DNA from: Embiotoca jacksoni
Taxonomy: Eukaryota > Chordata > Actinopteri > Embiotocidae
DNA: 64,000 nucleotides
Reading direction: 5' to 3'
Assembly: GCA_022577435.1 (NCBI GenBank)
Contig: JAKOON010000007.1
Span: forward strand, 19,526,881-19,590,880
Position 1 is the stretch's first letter; every line of letters begins with the position of its first letter. A program made the position numbers and the translations under genes. The notes under the pieces were generated by a model. It made no database searches, had not been told where the DNA came from, and saw nothing but the letters and a program-made list of their open reading frames with translations. Positions 1 to 12,530 of the stretch are shown here, one piece after another.

Positions 1-717
1 AATTGTGAGTGTGTCAGTGTCTGTGTTATATTTTTGTTTCGCATGCTGTTTTTATTTACATTTTACACAACACAATTGGAGTTAAACATTTTAAATAGTC
101 AGATACATGTATATAACTCAATTTTGCCCAAATATATAGTTTGTAGGGCATTACAGGTATGGCTCTTAGAATAGCAAAGTCATCAGTATGTTTATTTGTC
201 GAGGGATTTCAAAATCCGATGTTTTCAAACCTGTCAATGAAGATGGTTATAAATTATCGTCAGTATGTGGCATTTTTCATACCCCTTTCATCCAAATACT
301 GTAATTTATCATGTTTGGGGATTTGAATGCATGTAGCATTGATGGACACTTTTGCAAAGCTGGTTCTGTTTTGGCAATATAGTTTCCGTCAAAAAGTCAT
401 GGCAGTAAAGCCAATATATCAAAGTAAAGTTACAAATGAAGGTAAAAATGATGAGAGAGGAAAGCATGAAACAGTGAAACAGTAATAACTTCAGTGGAAT
501 GGGGTCAGAGAGATGGAGCGAGGGAGACAGAGACCAATACATAAACACAGAGAGAGAGAGAGAGAGAGAGACAGCGAGAAAATAAAAAAAGACATGGAGG
601 CAGCTAAAGGATGAATCGACAGCGATGAATAGCAGCACACAGTAGGAGACATAGCCAGGTGAAGAGGGGAGGATAGGGATGGGACAGAAGAAGAAAAATG
701 GTGGAGGGTGAATAGCA

Positions 718-720
<3 letters not shown>

Positions 721-766
<46 letters not shown>

Positions 767-774
767 CGTGTGTG

Positions 775-810
<36 letters not shown>

Positions 811-838
811 TGTGTGTGTGTCAGTGTGCGTGTGTGTG
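721..838 (+). repeat. TG / CGTG compound microsatellite
   Basis: About 20 TG units pass into CGTG units and back to TG. The region around it (480-720) is GA-rich, including a GA run at 548-571. Confidence 0.95.
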
Positions 839-3658
839 AAGTTGGTGGCAGTAAGGAGTCTTGGGTGGGGAGGGAGCCGATGGCGATGAGAACATTATGG
901 CTGGATAATGAAGAGGTTCCACGCTGTCAGCCAACACCATTCACCCTGCATGGCTCTGACCCCAAAGTGTCAACAAGCTAAACGACCGAGCAGCAGCGCA
1001 TTACCGCATGAATACACACTGGCACACACACACACGTGCATATATGCACATGCACGGAGACAGACAGACAAGCAGATAATGCTTTAACACAAATATTTAC
1101 TTTTAATACTTTGTTGATACACGCATTCACACATCAGACTAACATCAATGCAATAACAACTGTTTTTACATGATCAGAATGTACTCTGTTTGAGTGTGGA
1201 TTGTATAATCACACAAACCTAATAATTGACACAGATACTGATTTATCTCAACACACACATGCAGCGACTGTGAGTGTGCAGCTTGTGGGCTGCCGTTTGC
1301 ACAGTAAATATCATATCCTTTATTGGTATTCAGAACAGCAAAACCCAATAAATCGAGTCAACAGAGGTTGTTTCATAACGCCTAATCTCTGCTCACACCT
1401 CACATCACAACACAACACAGTCACAGTGAGAAAATAGAGTTTAGACCAACTGAAACCTGCTTTCAATAGAGTAATCACTGTCTATGTTCCTCTAGTTTTC
1501 TTTTTCCCTCTCTGTCTCTTTCTGTCTATCGCTCGCTCTCTCTTTCTCTCTCTAGTCTGTCTCTGTATCTCTCTACCCTCCCAACACGTCGTTTTATCAC
1601 ACATTTGCACACAGGCACCATTTCCCTCTTTTATTCCTTCTTCAGTGCCGCTCTAGCTTTGTCGCTCTCTCTCGCTTTCTGTCATTTTTCTGGCTGCCTG
1701 ATGCAAAGCCCTATCTGGGCAGGAAAACAGATTTTTTTTTTTTTTTTTGTCACCCGCCTTCTGTTTCAATTCAGACTCCACTCTGCTGTATTAACATGAT
1801 ACAACAGAAACCCGTGCTGTTCAAGCACTTCCCTATCGACAAAGATTGTAGACATGTGCTGATCTATCATTTTTTAGGAAGACTATCCTCCGTCTTTCTT
1901 GTTGTTTTGGTAAAATTAATACATGTACATTTTCACAGCACTAATTCCATCAATGCAATAACATTCTCAATGTCTTTTAACAGCATTAAGTGGTCACTTC
2001 TGAATCATTTACTTTCAGTTTTACTTTGCAGGGTTTATTTTGGTCAACAGAACCTAATACTTCCTGAACTAATGTTTCACACAAAAAGCATATATTTATA
2101 AGATTGAATTTATTGGGATTTAAGTGTTAAGGTTTCACTCGACCGTTAAAATAGTAGTTTGACAACATATTCCTAACTTAAAGCCCCCTTATTTAACACC
2201 CGTCAGATCTTTAAGCTACATAATATGGCTTTTTATTGATGGATGGAGTATGGATTTTCATTGCTTAATAATAACAACTCAGCTGCCTGATAAAGGCTGC
2301 TTAATGTTGCTAAAAGTTCCACAAAAATCTAGTAAGTGGACCTTGAGTGAATATATTTTTTTGTTCAAATTTTACTTCTAAGTTCTGCCTTAAAATCTAT
2401 TAAGAACTACATTTCATGAATGTCTAAAGAATTTGGTAGTTTTTAACTGTAATATTTAATGCAACTCAGGTCCTGATATTGAGCTCTAAATTAGTGTCGT
2501 ATCTTAACTGTGCATGTCCTTATGTAAATTTGCAATACTCCTATTTTCACAATTGGCTTTTACAGTAATGTGAAACATCTGCAGGGAATGTTGAGTTTCA
2601 CTGACAGTAACTTAACAGAAAACTAAAGAATCACAAAATAGAATTGTGTCTTTTACAAATACAAATATGGTGATTTTTATGAGCTTTGATTATTTTTTAA
2701 CTGCCAGCTTTTATTTAACCATTTATAGTGCATACAATTCTACAACCACAAATGTCAAATCAGTTGCGTCACAGCTTGCTGTCAGTCAGAACCATGGCAT
2801 TGTTCTCCCTAAATTGTTTTTGTTCTGAAAATAATGTGTGTACAATTGTGTTTTTGGATGAACATCTGCTTTAAATCCATTCAAACCAACCTGTTAATTT
2901 CAAGTATCCAAACCTAGAGCGAGTAAGAACAAGTTGTTGAATCCAAGCTAGAAGCTTTAGTTGATGTAAAAATCCTGAAACCAAAGACCACGACAAGGAC
3001 ATTATTTATAAAAGGTTCCTCCACACATTCTCAGCAAAGACAAGATCTGCTTTGTAAAAGGATGATATCATCATTTTATGACACTTCGGACCATACAAAT
3101 TAAATTAATGATGATGTATATAGTTTCATAGTGGATTCCACCAATTTAGAAGACTGACAGGCTGATCTCATCATTTGTAGCAGGCAAAATGAAATAACCT
3201 ACATTCCATAAATTGCATTAATTGCATATTTATACTTTTCCTGTTTTATCTTTTTATTTTTGCTCACCGTGGGACTGTGAGAAACAATTATTTCGACCTC
3301 TCTGCGTCTTGTTCTTTTGGTGAATTGACAATAAAGTTGACCTTGACTTTGACTTCCACTTCATTCATTCACCTGCTCTTTTCCAGCACTTTTCTTCACT
3401 TCACTGAAAGCCTTTTTTGGTAGTTTTGTAAATATAGGTATGCTTTGGCTTAGAAAGGCATCGATGACTGAAAAGTCAATTTCATGTCATGGTGGAATTG
3501 TTGAACTTTCATAAATATAAGCTTTTTTTCAGTTTCAAGTCAAAGGAACAGTCCAACATAGATTAACAGGATCAGTCAAGATTGATGTGGTTTAAACTTG
3601 TGCTGTCACTACAGCGCGCATTAAGTTTGGCCAAGCAGGGTAAACTGCTACCCTAACT
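839..3658. other. No recognised gene
   Basis: AT-rich DNA. It holds a CT-rich tract (1490-1580), an 18-base T run (1731-1748) and a possible LINE-like tail with GACAATAAAGTTGACCTTGA near 3330. Short open frames here look random. Confidence 0.6.
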
Positions 3659-3659
3659 T

Positions 3660-3915
3660 ATATATATATGACCTTTATTTAACCAGGTAAAATCAATTGA
3701 GAACCAATTCTCATTTACAATGATGACCTGTCAGCACAGTCCACACAGTGACACAAACAGCACAGATACAAAACAGTATGACAAACACATGAGGAAAAGG
3801 CTAAAGACAACATGGGTAAATGAATAAACACTATGTACCAAAATAAACAATAAAATTAATAAAAATAAATAAATAAAATGAAAAAGGCAGATTACTGGAT
3901 TTTCTTTACACAAAT

Positions 3916-3959
<44 letters not shown>

Positions 3960-4640
3960 CAAGGGCTGGTCAACAGGTACAGCAGTCAACTATGATTTGT
4001 TGCAGCTTTAGTTTGAACATGTTGAGAGAGGTGAGAGCTGTTAGTTTGAGTGTGTTTTGAAGTGAGTTCCAGTCATTTGCAGAGGCAAAATGAAAGGCGT
4101 TATGACCAAACACAGTATGGACTTTTGGAATGATGAGCCTAATGAAGTCACTTGATCTTAAATGGCGATTGCTGTCCGAGATGTGCAGAAGATTTGAGAG
4201 GTAGCGAGGGGTCATTCCCAAAAGGGATTTGTAGACCACGAGCAGCCAGTGTTGTAGCCGCCTGGTGTGAAGGGAGGGCCAGTCCACCAGTCTGTAGAGA
4301 TCACAGTGGTGGGTGGTGAAGGGGGCACCTGTGGCAAAACGGATTGCTGAGTGGTGGAGTGTGTCCAGTTTTCTGAGGGTGGTCTTAGATGCCATTTTAT
4401 AAATTAAAATAGCTGTAGTCAAATAGAGGAAGGATGGTCATTTTCACAAGGGTGAGTTTGGCAGAGTGTGTGAAGGAGGCCTTGTTTTGATACAGGAAAC
4501 CCAGTCTAGCTTTGACTTTAGCTAGAAGGTTATTGATATGTATATTAAATGAGAGAGATGAGTCCAACCAGAAGCCAAGGTATTTGTAGGAGCTGACAAA
4601 CTCCAGCTCTGAGCCATCAGCACTGTAGATGTTAATCGAT
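3660..4640 (-). mobile_element. L2/CR1-type LINE 3' end
   Basis: The minus strand from 4640 reads VSSYKYLGFWLDSSLSFN and NLLAKVKARLGFLYQNKASF. After a frame break near 4425 an open 150-residue stretch (4422-3970) reads LDTLHHSAIRFATGAP, LVDWPSLHTRRLQHWL and ANDWNSLQNTL, the typical end of a LINE reverse transcriptase protein. A GA repeat (3919-3958) lies just after the stop. The 3' untranslated end, with TACCTGGTTAAATAAAGGTC, finishes at about 3660. Confidence 0.82.
3919..3958 (+). repeat. (GA)n microsatellite at a LINE 3' end
   Basis: About 20 GA units directly after the stop of the LINE protein fragment (minus strand). Confidence 0.95.
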
Positions 4641-5109
4641 CAAAACCAAATAACACATTCCTTTATCATCTAATACTTACATATTGTATGTTTAAAAAAA
4701 AAAAAAAAAGATTGTAAATAATGTTTTGAGTTGTTGGAGAGGCTATTAACTTTTGACAAAACTAGATTTCGTTCCTCAACCATTTAGTCTTTGTGCCCAA
4801 AACATAACTTGGGCCCGTCACTGAGATGTTATACTGTATATCCACCTCATACTTGATTATCATCTAACATACACGCCCTCTTAATTTAGCCATCTATTTA
4901 TGCCTCAAAATTGTCCATCTTTCCCTTTGCCTGTCAACGACACTGCTGCTCTGCATCCATCCATACTGCTGCCTGTACTTTTAGCGTCTCAGCCATCATT
5001 GCTCATGCGGTTACTATCTTAACTTATGGCTCTATTGATTGCCATGTCTCTTGCCATCTTTGATTCAGAGAATAAATCTCAGTTCTCAGGGAAAGAAGTT
5101 AACTTCATT

Positions 5110-5735
5110 ACCATAACCCAGGTTCAGTCCACAGTGTAACAGTTCATCCTTGTTGTTCAGTTTCAGTCTGTTCTCATTGTTCAGTGGTCTTTCTGTGTTT
5201 TCCTCATCATTTGGTCTCTTTTTTTCCTTTGAGGTTTCCATGTTCATTTCCTGTTTTTGTTTGGTAACTCTCTTTGTGTCTTGTTTCTGTTGTCTTAACG
5301 TTGTCCTCTCATCTTCCCTCTTGTGTCTGATTGTCTTCCCCGCCTTTATTGTTTCCACCTGTGTTCAATTATCTCCTGACCTCTTGTTCATAAAGTCTGC
5401 ATGCTCCCGACCTCTTTTTTCAGGTTGGCATTGTGTCGACTGTGGTGTCTGACCTCTTACCTGTGAATTCCTTACTGTATCTTTCGTGAGTCCGAGTGTG
5501 TTTGACGAGAGTTTGTTTTGTGGATCTTCCTTGTGTCTCCCCTCCTGGTAAAATTGTTGTATTTCCTGTTTTGCCTTGCTTTTGACCTTTTTGGTCTGAA
5601 CTTGACACTAGGTTTCTTGAATGCCCCACTGACACTGCTGGCTAGTTTTGCATGTTTTTTCCGGTAAATATTTTTCCTAAACTGTTTTGGTTTGAGTTGT
5701 GCTTTTGAGTCCCAACCCCTGACAAACGTAACACA
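5110..5735 (+). repeat. CT-rich LTR-like repeat
   Basis: This is a long pyrimidine-rich stretch with CCTGTTTTGCC and TTTTGAGTCCCAACCCCTGA near the end, a word pattern seen in fish gypsy LTRs. No matching second LTR, polypurine tract or target duplication was found. Open frames across it on both strands look like by-products of the base skew. Confidence 0.35.
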
Positions 5736-5942
5736 CAGAGGTCCGCTCCAAGAATAAATCTGATGACCCACATCCACGCCATACCTCCCATAGCAATCAC
5801 AGATGATTTTCTGGTCGGCCCAAGCACCGCATCAGGAAAGAGCCTTACACAACATTACAATTTCATGAGGCCTTAACCACACGGAGCTCTTCAATTACCT
5901 TCTGTCTCAAGAAAACACAGAAGGACCAAGGGCTGAATCTTT

Positions 5943-6352
5943 GGCTGTGTTCAGACTGCAGGCAAATTATATTTATTTTTATCAAATCAGATCTTTAGGA
6001 TTGACTGTCCGCACTGCTATTTGCAGCTAAACAGATTGGATTTGGTGTGTTCAACTTATCTACACGGGTTGCTATGGTAACAACATACGCGCTGCTACTG
6101 GTAGCATACACTGTGCTCACTCTGAGGCTCTGAAAATTATGTTTTCTCAGAATCCGATCTGAGCAAGCGGAGTGTCCGGACTCAGACGCATTGCCGGCAG
6201 AAATCTGATTGGAATCCACCTCCAAATGTGGTTTGGATCCGGATTGCAAAAATCGCACTGTTGTTTTTTGCTGTTCATACTTTCAAAAATCAATCCAGAC
6301 ACAATCTGGATATGACAAAAATAGGATTTGGGCTGGCAGTCTGAAGATAGCC
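5943..6352. mobile_element. hAT-like MITE, about 410 bp
   Basis: GGCTGTGTTCAGACTGCAGG at the left is inverted at the right end as GGCTATCTTCAGACTGCCAG. The interior repeats GATC/GGATTT-type words, as in fish MITEs with long imperfect inverted repeats. No clear target duplication was seen. Confidence 0.62.
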
Positions 6353-6567
6353 TAAGTGACGGTCATTCAAACAGTGCTCCTCCCAAAGGTAAAGTTAAAG
6401 CTCCAGCGTAGAAACAAACAACCTTTCCCAGTCCTACAGACAACATTCTCAAAAAGGTCAAGGAAATCAGATCCCGGGCTCTTTGCTGAAGCATCCACCC
6501 TTTCTTTAATTCTCATAATTAAATGAACACTAAAATTCATGAATGCCAGAATTAATTCTTTTTTATT

Positions 6568-6858
6568 TTTTGATTTTATACACTTTATTAATCCCTGAGG
6601 GGAAATTTCTTCACTACAGCAGGGGGGCTCTCAGGGGGGAGATGCTGCAGCAGGCTGCCACTAGCTCGGCGCCAGGTAACCTGACCTGAGGTGCATGTTT
6701 TTGGATGATGGGAGGAAGCCGGAGAACCCGGAGAGAACCCACGCAAGCACAGGGAGAACATGCAAACTCCGCACAGAAAGGCCCAGGACCAGATTCGAAC
6801 CCGGAACCTTTTTTGCTGTGAGGTGACAGTGCTAACCACTGCACCACCGTGCCTCCCT
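6568..6858 (-). mobile_element. V-SINE, minus strand
   Basis: On the minus strand it has GTGGTGCAGTGGTTAGCACT (A box), GGTTCGAATCT (B box), then the conserved GCGGAGTTTGCATGTTCTCC domain. It ends in a LINE-like GGGATTAATAAAGTG tail at about 6570-6600. Only a weak TTTTA flank is visible. Confidence 0.85.
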
Positions 6859-7584
6859 TTTAGATGACAACATGATTCTTTGTGCTTGTAATGGTAACAG
6901 CCGAGGAACCATCCTCAGCAACCTTCGAGTCGGTTCGAGCTGCCCCATTTTTTGCTGACTTTACACCCCACTCTGGAAACTGGAGACCCAGCACCATCCA
7001 AGTGTTCAAGGTTCCTACAATCTACTGCTGCAATTTTGTGATTACCCCAGAAACTAAATTTTAATAGGCCAGGGAATAAATCTGGTGAAAATTATAGAAT
7101 TTTATTCAAAATCTGCTGATAAAAGATTTTTGATGTGTGGGGATTTCTCTGTAGTGCTCAAAGACAGTGATCCCAGATTGTCAAAAGTCAAACTTTGGCA
7201 GAATTAAATATTCCTTTGGAGTCTTTATAGACACAATATGTAAAGTCTATCCACAGCACAGGAGGGAGCTTGACACTTACCCATCTATGATCTCAGTCCT
7301 TGCCCTTTCATACAGTGGCGCACTTTTCTATGAATATCACAAGTCCTTCTCTGCCATAGCTTCTATTTAATTACTAAATTTCAATCAGTGACCAGATTGG
7401 TCTGTATTTGACCTGCCCCTTTATCAGCTGACATTTTACTGCTACAAAACCCGAGCCTGCATCATTTGTTGTTTCTTCCATATTACCTCCCTCTATTTAA
7501 GAACTGCACTAAAAGAACTGTCCACCTTGAAATCTCAGCCCCAGCCCAAAATTCCATGTTCAATTCTGTAAGATATCCCCCTTA

Positions 7585-7923
7585 GTGATAGGACGTTCAC
7601 AATGTGTGTCCCAGGAGGTTTCTTCCTGCAAGATTCAGGAAATAAACATGAAGCATCCTTCGACGCCAGTGAATGTCCCAGCTCTCTCCAAAGCCCTTTC
7701 AAATCACCCAAATAAATGCTTTGTCAATTACCTTATCATCGGCTTAGTTCAAAGATTCCTGGCACGTCTATGCTGGCTCCCAAGAGTGACCTATGTTTGT
7801 AAAAACCTGCAGTCTGTGCTCAAGGAGCCGGAAATGGCAGACAAGCTCCGAGCAAAAGAAGTTGTAAACTTTGCTGAAAGATCGATTGTCAAAATCCCCC
7901 CTTTTTACGATATGGAGAGTTAG
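7585..7923 (+). pseudogene. DIRS/Ngaro-like polyprotein fragment
   Basis: This 112-residue open stretch has HPNKCFVNYLIIGL, TYVCKNLQSVLKEPEMADKL and a final PPF. That pattern (a DYLLxGL block, a NLxSAxxEPE block, then a PF block) is known from DIRS/Ngaro-type polyproteins just before the reverse transcriptase. It ends in a stop at 7921-7923. Confidence 0.65.
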
Positions 7924-8103
7924 CCTTTGGGTCTTAAGGAAATGTTGATAAACCAGATGTTACAGATGTGTTCAATGCCATGCCAGGTCTTCCTTCGCAA
8001 TGGCACGTTTTTGGTCTAAGGCACTCAAAATTATACTACTCTGTTAAATTGACATTGGTTTGCCAGTAGTCCTTTTATTTACAACAACTTGTCAAAAGAG
8101 TTC

Positions 8104-8669
8104 GGCCTGGAACACACTGCCTGCGTGGGTTTCCTTGGCGTTTGCAGACCTTATTGATTTTCATTTCAGCAGCTGTGTTAACAGGTGAAAGTAGCAATAA
8201 TGCATTTCATACCTCGTCTGCAATGCGTCATCAAAGGAATAGACCCAACACTTATTTTTCACACATGCTACACGTAGTTCCTAGCAATAATAGACAGGAA
8301 AATATCTCATCATATATGCATCATAGCAGAAAGCCAATGTAGGTTCCAATTCAAACTGGTGAAGGGCAATGTTTTTCAGTCCATTTAATTTCTCCTCTGT
8401 GTTAGTTTGACTGCCTATGTGTTAGCTTTGAACTAGGTTAAACACAAATCACATGCCTGCTTTTCAGTTACAACTCTTGACTTGTTGGACCTCAAACATT
8501 TGAATACTGCTGGCCATTGTCCAAGGAAACTCAATGATTCAATACAAGAATTGGCTGTAGCATCACCGCAGGAAACGCGCTGCCAGTGGGGACACACACA
8601 CGAGCTAGTCGCAGCTGTCAGGCAAGGTAGAGGTAATGCACGCGCCATGCAGCCTGTGTGTCCCAGGCC
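8104..8669. mobile_element. hAT-like non-autonomous element within the retroelement
   Basis: The ends are inverted: GGCCTGGAACACACTGCCTG on the left and, in reverse complement, GGCCTGGGACACACAGGCTG on the right, 566 bp apart. A related but diverged piece lies at 22278-22700. No clear 8-bp target duplication was found, so the class is uncertain. Confidence 0.55.
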
Positions 8670-9539
8670 TTATCCTTAATTCTTCACACCTTCAAACTTC
8701 TTTCTGTCCTGCATCTTTTGGAGGAATTTTTAGTCGTGAACCTTCTCTTCTCTCCACTATTTTCAAGTATCTTAGTTGTCAACAGCCTTTACAGTTAGGT
8801 GTATCTCTCTAAGAAAAAACTGTCGCCCCTCCCACACGTTTAGAATTTCTCAGCATAACTCTTGATAGTGTATTTATATAAGCATCACTGCCATAAGACA
8901 ATCTTTGTAATATCAAATCGTGGTCTTCTTGTCTTGCTTGTTAGAATTGGCTAATTATATGATCTAGATCTAAAAGATATGGTGGTTGTAGACAAAGGCT
9001 GTCGCTTAGTGTGTTTCTACCTGTACTTTTGCTGGCCACTTGTGGTCCAATCACGGCCAGGTTGCATATGTCCAGATTGATGTAGCCAAATGGAAACAGG
9101 GTCTTAGATTTGCAGTTCTGGCCCTATTATGTAATGTTTGGAATGGTATTTCACATGTAATGCCAAGATCAAGCATTCCAGACCTTTCTTGGGAATGTTT
9201 CCGTCCAACTCATGCAGGCCTTAAAAAGGAGTGTCATCCAGGCAAAATTGGTGTTGCATTTATTGTTGTTACGGTTAAGAAAGGACTGTTTTTGACGATC
9301 TATTAATACAATGTTGGAAGCAGTTCTACTAATGGTTTTCTATGGGTTTCTCAGGTGCGATAAATACATAACTCAATCGTTGCACGAATCCTCAGCAGCT
9401 TAGTGGAGCACATGTGCACACTATTCCTTAAAAATTCAGTCTGATATTCTTGTCAAGGCACCCAAATTATCACACCTTCTGTCCTTTCTTCTGAGATTAA
9501 AAATGTCTGCATCAACACACCTCAACCCATCCGTCGGCA

Positions 9540-9811
9540 TCTGTGTTTATCATCGATGATTGCAAACCCATGACGAGATCCTGGGTCTCTTCAAAGCTGC
9601 ATGACCTCTGCCTGAGCCCCATCTTAGACCCCAAACACTATTACCCTCACTTCCTAATTATTGGTACAGCGTCAAGTTAAGATCTACATCGGCCTAACTC
9701 AACTCTTAAATCCTTGGACCACTGGTCATCCTTCACCTACCAACACTATATCAGGCTCCACAAGAGGAAGAGCCCGACTGCCCAAAAACTCATGAGCTCC
9801 TGCACTTCTTA
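9540..9811 (+). pseudogene. Tyrosine recombinase C terminus, decayed
   Basis: Across small frame changes it reads KPMTRSWVSS, HFLIIGTASS (where the family has an HSFRIGAAT catalytic block), then STLKSLDHWSSFTYQHYIRL. The last block is the usual region of the catalytic Tyr. The Arg of HxxR is lost. It ends at TAA 9809-9811. Confidence 0.66.
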
Positions 9812-9867
9812 ATGCGTAAATGAACAGTGGCTGGTGTCAAAGCCCACACATAGCAGTTTTACTAGAT

Positions 9868-9929
9868 CAGGGGTCTCCAACCAGTAGATCGCGATCTACC
9901 TGGTAGAATAAAGAGGTTGGAGACCCCTG
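9868..9929. mobile_element. 62-bp hAT MITE hairpin
   Basis: CAGGGGTCTCCAACC at the left end is matched by GGTTGGAGACCCCTG at the right. The flanks are TACTAGAT (9860-9867) and CACTAGAT (9930-9937), an 8-bp target duplication with one mismatch, as expected for hAT. A perfect 16-bp palindrome, GTAGATCGCGATCTAC, lies inside at 9884-9899. Confidence 0.82.
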
Positions 9930-10645
9930 CACTAGATACTATATTCCCCCAGTGGCTGAGGTACTCATCAGAAATGGTTACACAGAAACTGCTGATCCTG
10001 ATATCAGTGTTTCAGGTTTCAAACGCCTGCAGTTTTAAGGGTGTTAAAAATTTTTTTTTAAAAATGCGTCACTCCATAGTATATATTTTTTGCTTCCAGT
10101 TTCCAACCATCTTTTTTTATGTGATTACAGTGTTCACTTGCATTCGAGTCTGCTGTTGTATTCAACCCAATTCACTTCCTTCTAATAATTAAAAAGTCAC
10201 ATTATATAGATGTTATCTGAACTGCTCTGACTCATATTTGTGTTGCTACAATGATAAACTATCTTGATTCACTTTCCATTGACAAAGGGCTAGTTTGATG
10301 AGCCAGGCCTGTGCAGAATCAATCATTGACAATCACCGCACAATGCATGTACCGATTTATTGAGCTCGACTTGTTTTGACATCTTGCATTATAAGCTAAG
10401 ATGACCTCAACATCAAGGTGGCTGCAGCTTTTGGAGCCACATGTAGTTTTCAACTGAAAACAAGATTGACCCCAGGTTTTATTTCAGCACTGTGGCTCAT
10501 CTGACTAAGAATCATAGCTCTGTTGAGCCTTGTATTCCTTTAGCTCTCAGTAGAAAGGACTTCTGCACAAATAAAATGGGAACTACTAGAAAAAAAATGT
10601 ATCACATCCTTCCAAAAGCTGTCAATGGTGTATCATCAAGTACAA

Positions 10646-10861
10646 GGGAGGCTGTGGCTCAGACGGTAGAGTGGGTTGAACACTAATCGGAAGGTTGGTG
10701 GTTCAATCCCCAGCTCCTCTTGTCCACATGCCTAAGTGTCCTTGAGCAAGACACTGAACCCTAAGTTGCTCCCCAAGATGGGTGAATGGGAAAGCCATGT
10801 TAAAGCACTTTGAGACCGAAAGGTGATAAAGCACTATACAAGTACAGACCATTTACCATTT
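10646..10861 (+). mobile_element. tRNA-derived SINE with LINE-type tail
   Basis: The A box is in GTGGCTCAGACGGTAGAGTG and the B box is GGTTCAATCCC at the expected spacing. The 3' part has AAAGCACTTTGAGACC and a CCATTTACCATT end, shared by many fish SINEs and L2-type LINEs. TACAA lies on both sides, a possible short target duplication. Confidence 0.8.
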
Positions 10862-11719
10862 TACAACAGAAGTTGTAGAAGCATCTGTAAGATCTGATTT
10901 ATATTGAGACCACTTATCTCCTATATGTCTCTGAGCTAACTTCAACAATTGTCTCAGTTAAACCATTAAATGTTAACTAGACATTAATGGTTTAGATTAG
11001 ACAAATGTCCCAACTAGAAATGCTTTACCCTTAACCCTCCTGTTAAGTTCAGTATGTTTCACAGTCTGAATGCAGTTCATTTTAATCAAGTTTCACCCAT
11101 TACAGATCATGATTGTTTATTGAAAATTATTTTCAAAACGATTTCTGTTTACCTTGGCAAAAACTAGAACATTTAAATTGTTTTAAGAATATTGTCAGTA
11201 TTTCTTTAATGTGGGTATGTTGATTACAGGGTTTTCCCAAGGTTTCTAAAGGGTGTAGGGTGAGGCAGGCAGGTATTTGACAATTTTTTTTTAAATAATT
11301 TTAACATGATTTAACCATATTCATGACAATATTATTTAAAAATTGTAGTGTGTGGCAGAAACATATAATTATAAATCATTGGTGTAGTGGTTGTATACCT
11401 TCAACAAGTCAGGTTGAAGTTCATCATTGTTTGGCCATACTCATAATATAAATTTGGCAAATAAAGCTGAATGTGATAAAACACAAAGTTGTAGCCATGA
11501 CCGTAGACAATGCTTCAAATATGGATATTGCTGCTAAAAAGTTACAACTTCTAAAATGTGGATACAGTCACCACAGTTTCAAGGTGGACACCCAAATTGG
11601 TGTAACTAATTAAGTGTCCAATGAAATCCCCCCTGAGTTATATTGTTGAATAATGGCCAGACATGTGCCTTTGTCAAACATTTCACTATGACAGTTGAAC
11701 TTTGACCTTATTTTATTTT

Positions 11720-12530
11720 TTTATTAAATGCAACACAAAAAGACATTCCACTAAAGGAATAACACAAAGACAACAAGAGCAGTCAATACAGTTGCAGTTT
11801 GTGTTAGGTGTTGTGCGTGTTTACTAAGCAGTCAGACTAAGTTCCAATTGCGGTGTGAGTGTGCTTAAATTATGATTGTGAATATGCAAAGAAAACAAAA
11901 GTGAGCTAACACGATAGATGGGTTCAAGTTTGTGAGAAATGAATGAGCGATGACCAAACTGAGTGAGGTTCTGTTCCACATTTTTTGATGGAGGATGATA
12001 CATTTTCCATAGAGAAGTAATCTATCAGAAGGTTTTTCCAGTGTGTAATGTGTATGGTGTTCCTTGATTTACAGTTCATGAGTATTGTTTTCTTGGCGAT
12101 AGTTTAGGGCCACAATCAGTAATCTACTGCTTCTTTTGTTTAGTTTGATTGTTGATAGGTCACCTAGTAAACAGAGTGAGGGAGATAATGTGATGTGGCA
12201 GTGCAGGATGATGGAAAATGACTGTGATTTCTTTCCAAAAGTGATTACTGGGTGTGCAGTGCCAGGTCGCGTGAACGTTGCTATGCAGACTGTTTTGCGT
12301 GCAATGTGAACAGATACGACAAAAATCCCTTTTTAAATTTTTTTTTTGCCCAGTATAATGAATTCTGTGGTGTATCTTATATTGTATGAGTTGAAGGTCA
12401 GCGTTTTTTTTTGTCATGAAGTAGATGTTTTTGCAAATATGGATCCAGAAGTCGGCATCAGGAGTAATGGATAGGTCCTGTTCCCATTTCACTAATGGTA
12501 TGGATAGCGCAGTGTTGGACTGTAGTCCGA
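11720..12530 (-). mobile_element. L1/Tx1-type LINE C-terminal fragment
   Basis: An open stretch at 12492-12160 reads LQLIQYKIHHRIHYTGQKK, then CSHCTQNSLHSNVHATWHC and NHFWKEI, the usual C-terminal region of L1-clade proteins with its CxxC...H...C zinc motif. The upstream part is not visible; downstream to about 11720 looks like 3' untranslated sequence. Confidence 0.65.

Larger units (their letters stand above)
7140..9811 (+). mobile_element. Decayed tyrosine-recombinase retroelement (DIRS/Ngaro-like)
   Basis: Three blocks in order and on one strand resemble this class. At 7167-7480 is a gag-like segment with HRRELDTYPSMI, SYSGALFYEYHKSFSA and WSVFDLPLY. At 7585-7923 is a segment typical of the region before the reverse transcriptase. 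At about 9540-9811 is a recombinase C terminus. The reverse transcriptase and RNase H core is not recognisable, and a hAT-like element sits at 8104-8669. No split or inverted terminal repeats were identified. Confidence 0.68.

Noticed and set aside
724..981. Open frame of Cys/Val/Arg repeats
   Set aside because: It is only the translation of the TG/CGTG microsatellite; the same pattern appears at 20.8, 23.3 and 57.4 kb.
10646..10720. tRNA gene
   Set aside because: A and B boxes are present but there is no cloverleaf acceptor pairing, and the sequence continues into a typical SINE tail.
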